From Lentzea sp. (GTDB lineage: Bacteria > Actinomycetota > Actinomycetes > Mycobacteriales > Pseudonocardiaceae): 10,072 nt of DNA. The DNA is taken from NCBI GenBank assembly GCA_030146905.1, contig JASLAV010000781.1, positions 1 to 10,072 of the forward strand. The letters are read 5' to 3'. Below, piece by piece: positions 6,341 through 10,072 of this stretch (its first letter is position 1; every line of letters begins with the position of its first letter). Made by a program: the position numbers and the translations under genes. The notes under the pieces were generated by a model. It saw nothing but the letters and a program-made list of their open reading frames with translations. It was not told the DNA's origin and did not search any database.

Positions 6341-7398
6341 CGTCGTCCTTCCACCAGCTTCTCGGTGAGGGTCGTGATCTGGGCGGTCATGCGGCCGCGG
6401 TCGAACAGCGCTTCGGCGCGAACCCTGCCGCGCTTGCCCTCCGCCGCCGCCAGTTCGGGGTCCGCGAGTCTGAGTGCAATCGCTTGCGCGAGTGCGGTCG
6501 TGTCCTGCGCCGGTACGACTTCGCCCGCGTCGCCGAGGCTCTGCCGCACGCCTTCGACGTCGAACGCGACCACGGAACGTCCACAGGCCATGGCTTCCAG
6601 CGGAACCAATGCCATGCCCTCGGCACGTGAAGGCAGGACCACGACATCCGCTCGCGCGTAGAAGTCGGCCGGTGTGTCGCTGTGGCCGTGCCAGTGGACG
6701 TTGCGGTGCTCGTCGGCCTTGAGCGCCTCGGCCATCGGGCCGTCACCCACCAGCAGGAGCCGGGCGTCCCGCACCCGGTCGAGCACCAGCGGCCAGGCCC
6801 GCAGCAGCAGGTCCTGGCCCTTCTGGTGGGCCAGCCGTCCGACGCAGACCGCGGTCGGGACGTCGTCGTCCTTGTGCCGCGGGTACAGGCGTTGCGTGTC
6901 GACGCCGTTGCAGACGACCTCGGCCGGTGCGGTCACCCCTGCCGCGCGACCGGCGGCGAGCTCGTCGTCGCTGACGCAGACGAGCAGGTGGGTCCAGCGG
7001 GAGGCTCGTGCCTCCCAGAACCTGCACGCCCGGCTCAGCAGGCCTTGGGCGATCCGGAACGACCACAGGTGCGGCTGGAACAGCGTGGGGACGCGGCCGC
7101 GGAGAACGAGTCTGGCCAGTCCCGCCTTGGAACTGTGCAGGTGCACCAGGTCCGGCCGGAGTTCGCGCAGGGCCTCGCTCAGCGCCCTCAGCTCCAGCGC
7201 GGTGCGGGGACCGGGAGAGCGCGTCGCGTGCCAGGGGAGCACGGGGATCCCGGCGTCACGGGCCCGTCCGGCGAGCCAGCCCGTCGGCGGGCAGGCGATG
7301 TGCACGTCCCATCCGCGCTGCTTCTGGGCCCGTGCCAGGTCCAGCACCACCACCGCGACCCCGGCCTCGACAGGCTGCGTCACGTGGACGATCTTCAC
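6337..7398 (-). CDS. Glycosyltransferase family 4 (GT-B)
   Basis: 353 residues from a GTG at 7398-7396. An open frame continues upstream to about 8271, but that extension is Arg/Gly/Pro-rich antisense of the flippase gene. I chose the GTG because it gives the expected N-terminus VKIVHVTQPVEAGV (first residue read as Met), has GGGAG 5 nt upstream, and overlaps the flippase stop as GTGA. The acceptor domain includes RPDLVHLHSSKAGLA (81-95) and CVSDDE (141-146). The donor domain has VVCNGVDTQRLYP (161-173), CVGRLAHQKGQDLLLRAW (185-202), LLLVGDGP (214-221), and the EX7E pair Glu260/Glu268 in EGMALVPLEAMACG. It resembles the group that extends lipid-linked oligosaccharides in capsule and EPS clusters, acting before the flippase. 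It is distinct in sequence from its neighbour, so the two likely add different sugars or linkages. Confidence 0.93.
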   Translation of the reverse strand: MKIVHVTQPVEAGVAVVVLDLARAQKQRGWDVHIACPPTGWLAGRARDAGIPVLPWHATRSPGPRTALELRALSEALRELRPDLVHLHSSKAGLARLVLRGRVPTLFQPHLWSFRIAQGLLSRACRFWEARASRWTHLLVCVSDDELAAGRAAGVTAPAEVVCNGVDTQRLYPRHKDDDVPTAVCVGRLAHQKGQDLLLRAWPLVLDRVRDARLLLVGDGPMAEALKADEHRNVHWHGHSDTPADFYARADVVVLPSRAEGMALVPLEAMACGRSVVAFDVEGVRQSLGDAGEVVPAQDTTALAQAIALRLADPELAAAEGKRGRVRAEALFDRGRMTAQITTLTEKLVEGRR

Positions 7399-8795
7399 GC
7401 GCGCTCCCGTGGTCCGATGAGGACGGTGCGGTTCAGCGGCAGGACGACGGCGCAGTAGGCGGCGGCCAGCACCAGCCCGGTGACGACGAGGCCCGCGACA
7501 CCGGTGGCATCGGGGAGGACCTTGCTCAGGCCGAGGCTGATGAGCCCGCCACCGGCGATCGCGGCGGCCGGCCTGGCGAGCCGGGGGAGCGCGAGACCGT
7601 TGCGGGCCAGCACCAGCCAGGTGACCGGGACCAGCAGCCACACCACGGCCACCTGCGTGAGTGCGACCGCTCCCGGACCGCGCGAGGTCGTGAACACCAG
7701 TGCGGTCAGCAGCGAGACGAGGTGGGCGGCTTCGAGGGCGAGGTACTGCCGGGCGTGCCCGGCGGCCCTGATCACCTGGTACCAGACGTGCAGCAGGCTC
7801 AGCCCGAGCCCGTAGCCGCACAGCAGGACCAGGATCCCGGCCGCGTCCGCCCACTGCTCGCCCAGCACGACGACGCCGTCCGCCAGCAGGGCCACGACGA
7901 CGTACAGGCCGCCGGTGATCACCGCGGTCGCGACGGTGAACCGGTGCAGGGTCGCGGGAAGCCGGTCGGTGTGTCCACTTCGGACCAGGTCGGCGCAGAT
8001 CGGGAAGAGCACACCGCCCAGGACGACCGCCACCATGATGTACGGCACCCAGGCGATCCGGAACGCGAGCGAGTAACCGCCGAGGGCCTCGGGACCGAGC
8101 ACGTGCCCGATCGCGAGGTAGTCGACGTTGATCAGCAGCACGGCGATGAGGGCACCGGGGCCGACCACCGCCATCCACCGCACCGCCTCCGCCGCGCTGT
8201 CGCGGTCCCAGGTGGGGCGGATGCGCGCGCCTGCGACGACCGCGAGCACCGGTTGCGCGACCGCCGTGCACAGCAGGCCGATCACCAGCGCCGTGGGGCC
8301 GGTTCCCCGCACGGCCAGCGCGACGGTCACCGCGGCACCGAGGAGCATGCCGCCGGCGTCGGGCAGCATCCGGCGGCGGAAGTCGAGGTCGCGGTGCATC
8401 AACGCCATCTGCACACCGCCCGCCGCCGTGAACGGCAGGGTGAGCGCCGCGAGCCGCAGCATGTGCGCCGCCCCGGGAGCGCCGAGCGCGGTGGCGATCG
8501 GGTGTGCCGCGATGATCACCACGGCGGCCAGGACGGCGCCGGCACCGACGCTCAGGGTGAGGACGGTGCCGGCGAGCAGGAGCGGGTCCCGCCCGGTGCG
8601 GCTGACGACGTCGTAGACGCCCATCGCCTGGACCACCTGGCCGATGTTCACCACCGAGACGACCAGCGCGACCGCGCCCAGGTCGGCCTCCGTGAGGAAC
8701 ACCGCGAGCGCCAGCGTCACCACGATCTGGCTGCTCTTGCTCACCAGGTTGACCGCGAACAGCCAGAGCGAGCCCCGCACCGCCACGTCCGTCAC
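7395..8795 (-). CDS. Wzx-type lipid-linked oligosaccharide flippase (MOP superfamily)
   Basis: 466 residues from a GTG at 8795-8793, which forms a GTGA overlap with the GT87 stop. The frame stays open upstream to 9293, but that stretch is antisense of the GT87 gene and has no membrane character. No Shine-Dalgarno is clear, so translation probably depends on coupling. Roughly 12-14 hydrophobic segments cover the protein, for example 10-33, 40-60, 76-98, 148-162, 168-190, 206-228, 242-266, 285-309, 317-337, 352-369, 376-397, 406-425 and 431-452. Between segments is QMALMHRDLDFRRRM (129-143), the QxxLxRxLxFRR-type loop common in the Polysacc_synt_3 subgroup. The family moves undecaprenyl-pyrophosphate-linked repeat units to the outer membrane face. 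Its place among GT4 and GT87 genes supports this over a drug-exporting MATE role. Confidence 0.92.
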   Translation of the reverse strand: MTDVAVRGSLWLFAVNLVSKSSQIVVTLALAVFLTEADLGAVALVVSVVNIGQVVQAMGVYDVVSRTGRDPLLLAGTVLTLSVGAGAVLAAVVIIAAHPIATALGAPGAAHMLRLAALTLPFTAAGGVQMALMHRDLDFRRRMLPDAGGMLLGAAVTVALAVRGTGPTALVIGLLCTAVAQPVLAVVAGARIRPTWDRDSAAEAVRWMAVVGPGALIAVLLINVDYLAIGHVLGPEALGGYSLAFRIAWVPYIMVAVVLGGVLFPICADLVRSGHTDRLPATLHRFTVATAVITGGLYVVVALLADGVVVLGEQWADAAGILVLLCGYGLGLSLLHVWYQVIRAAGHARQYLALEAAHLVSLLTALVFTTSRGPGAVALTQVAVVWLLVPVTWLVLARNGLALPRLARPAAAIAGGGLISLGLSKVLPDATGVAGLVVTGLVLAAAYCAVVLPLNRTVLIGPRERA

Positions 8796-10042
8796 GGGGT
8801 GCGCCGCGTGTGCCGGACCGCGAAGACGACGAGCACGACCCAGGCGGCGACGACGGCCAGACCGTCCAGCGTGACGCTCGCCCGTGTCCCGAACAGGTTC
8901 CTCACCGCCGTGTCGACGAAGTACAGGTGGGCGAACGGGATCGCGAGCAGCACCGCGGCGAAGCCCGCCCACCGCCAGTGGCTCTCCTCGCGGCGCCGCC
9001 AGCACACGACCGCCAGTGCGACGAGGGCGGGAACCGCGATCAGCACGTCGCCGGGCTGGTGCACCAGCGCGACCACGATGCCGAGGCACGTCAGCACGTC
9101 CGCGACCTCGGACCCGCCGGTGGTCCGGTCGAGCCTGCGCGCCAGGAGCGCGGTCACCGCGAGGACTCCGCACAGCGCCAGCAGTTCCGCCGCCGGTGGC
9201 AGCCAGCCGGTCGTGCGGAAGAACACCGCCGGGAGGTCGATGCGTTGCGCGGTCATCGAGTCGACCGCGCCGTACCCGGTGTGGCTCGCCCACGCGAGGT
9301 TGCGGGAGATCACGTCGAGGAACTCGCCGATGCCGCCGCCTCGGACGACGAGCAGCGCGGCCACGGGAAGGCTGGCGGCGGCGGCGATCGCGGTGCCCCT
9401 GAGCGCGACCTTCCTGTCACCGCGCACGAACAGCACCACCGCCAGCGGCAACCCGAACTGGGGCTTGAGCCACGCCAGCGCCAGCGCGGCCGACGCCCAG
9501 CCGGGGTTCGACGTGCGCAGCAGCAACGCGCCGGCCACGCTGACCGCGATCAGCGGGTTGACCTGGCCGATGTACATCTGCGCCTTGCCGGCCTGGCTCG
9601 TCACCAGCAGCGTGCCGATCACGACGGTGCCGGCGAGAAGGGGCAGTCGCGCACCCCGCGCCGCCATCACGGCGAGACCGATCAGCAGCACCAGGCACGC
9701 CAGCGCGAACGCCACCGCGCCGACGCGGTAGTCCGGCAGCGCGAACGGCATGTGCAGGACGAGGTGGTAGGGCTGGTAGAGGTTGAAGTTCTGGCGCACC
9801 GGCCAGTGGTCGAACATCACGGCGGGGTCGTAGGGGTTGCCGCCGCCCATGAACTCGCGGATCGGGAAGTACAGCGCGTCCCGGAAGTCCTGCATGCGCT
9901 CTTCCGGCAGGTTCCCCTCGGTCGGGAGGGGAACCTCCCACGACGGCCGCAGCGCGCGGAAGGCGCTCGCGGCACCGGCGAGGGCGACGAGCCCCACCAG
10001 GATCGTCCTGGCGAGACCGGAGCGGTGGGTCGTGGTGATCAC
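8792..10042 (-). CDS. GT87 (DUF2029) integral-membrane polyprenol-phosphate-dependent glycosyltransferase
   Basis: 416 residues and about 9-11 membrane segments. GT-C/GT87 marks are visible: a membrane segment at about 13-30, then an outside loop with acidic DFRDALY (52-58), GNPYDP (68-73) and NLYQPYHLVLHMPFALP (87-103). GQVNPLIAVSVAGALLL (159-175) and LAWLKPQFGLPLAVVLFVRG (189-208) are the strongest family signatures. Known actinobacterial members are alpha-mannosyltransferases that use polyprenyl-phosphate-mannose outside the membrane; the sugar used here is inferred, not seen. The GT2 gene at 1544-2368 could supply such a donor. The GTG start at 10042-10040 overlaps an upstream in-frame stop as GTGA, which is why it was chosen; there is no clear ribosome site. 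The family is not a Wzy polymerase, though it may add side residues to the flipped unit. Confidence 0.92.
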   Translation of the reverse strand: MITTTHRSGLARTILVGLVALAGAASAFRALRPSWEVPLPTEGNLPEERMQDFRDALYFPIREFMGGGNPYDPAVMFDHWPVRQNFNLYQPYHLVLHMPFALPDYRVGAVAFALACLVLLIGLAVMAARGARLPLLAGTVVIGTLLVTSQAGKAQMYIGQVNPLIAVSVAGALLLRTSNPGWASAALALAWLKPQFGLPLAVVLFVRGDRKVALRGTAIAAAASLPVAALLVVRGGGIGEFLDVISRNLAWASHTGYGAVDSMTAQRIDLPAVFFRTTGWLPPAAELLALCGVLAVTALLARRLDRTTGGSEVADVLTCLGIVVALVHQPGDVLIAVPALVALAVVCWRRREESHWRWAGFAAVLLAIPFAHLYFVDTAVRNLFGTRASVTLDGLAVVAAWVVLVVFAVRHTRRTP

Positions 10043-10072
10043 GCCAGCACCACCGCCACGACGACGGACGAC
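10039..10072 (-). CDS. 3' end of an upstream gene (only about ten codons in the window)
   Basis: Reading leftward from the window edge, one frame gives SSVVVAVVLA followed by TGA at 10041-10039. This stop forms the same GTGA overlap with the GT87 start that is seen at the next three junctions of the unit, which is the main support. The visible tail is hydrophobic, as in a membrane protein's last segment. Nothing more can be said about its identity; another membrane glycosyltransferase or a polymerase would fit the locus but is speculation. Confidence 0.45.
   Translation of the reverse strand, partial: SSVVVAVVLA

Noticed and set aside
7399..8271. N-terminal extension of the GT4 gene upstream of the GTG at 7398
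   Set aside because: The added residues are Arg/Pro/Gly-rich antisense-like sequence lying inside the flippase gene; the GT4 fold begins at KIVHVTQP and a GGGAG site precedes the GTG.
8796..9293. N-terminal extension of the flippase gene upstream of the GTG at 8795
   Set aside because: The extension overlaps the GT87 gene, lacks membrane segments and has no family likeness, whereas the GTG forms the same GTGA overlap as its neighbours.
7008..9731. Very long open frame on the + strand (about 900 codons) opposite the flippase and GT87 genes
   Set aside because: Its product is Arg/His/Gly/Gln low-complexity with no recognisable domain, and the opposite strand holds two clear membrane protein families. 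It is the usual antisense open frame of high-GC DNA.

Overview
The window is about 70% G+C by eye, nearly every codon in the real genes ends in G or C, and GTG starts are common. Genes are packed with 1-, 4-, 22- and 25-nt overlaps. This is typical of a high-GC actinomycete; Pseudonocardiales (Lentzea/Saccharothrix/Amycolatopsis-like) is my guess from general gene style, not something the sequence proves. No tRNA, rRNA, CRISPR array, insertion sequence or phage gene was seen.

The content is a cell-surface or exopolysaccharide assembly locus in three transcription units. (A) Leftward, 2368 down to 1: a GT2 glycosyltransferase of the dolichyl-phosphate-mannose-synthase type (1544-2368), an FAD-dependent amine-oxidase-fold oxidoreductase (210-1544), and the 5' part of a secreted cysteine-containing protein that leaves the window (1-234). 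(B) Rightward, 2606 to 5262: a membrane polyprenyl-phosphate sugar-1-phosphate transferase that would start the glycan (2606-4048), then a lipoprotein with a TIM-barrel glycoside-hydrolase-like domain (4027-5262). (C) Leftward, 10072 down to 5243: the tail of an unidentified gene, a GT87/DUF2029 polyprenol-phosphate-dependent GT-C transferase (8792-10042), a Wzx-type flippase (7395-8795), and two GT4 glycosyltransferases (6337-7398 and 5243-6340). Every junction in (C) is a 4-nt ATGA/GTGA overlap.

Units A and B diverge from the only sizeable non-coding stretch, 2369-2605. It is visibly richer in A+T and holds several short dyads that could be operators. Units B and C converge with a 20-nt tail-to-tail coding overlap and no visible terminator.

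Inferred pathway: the 2606 transferase loads the first sugar phosphate on undecaprenyl phosphate and the two GT4 enzymes extend it in the cytosol. The flippase moves the lipid-linked unit across the membrane. The GT2 may make a polyprenyl-phosphate sugar that the GT87 enzyme uses on the outer face, and the exported hydrolase lipoprotein may trim or release the polymer. The oxidoreductase has no assigned substrate. No Wzy polymerase or Wzz/BY-kinase chain-length gene is seen in the window; they may lie beyond 10072 or elsewhere.
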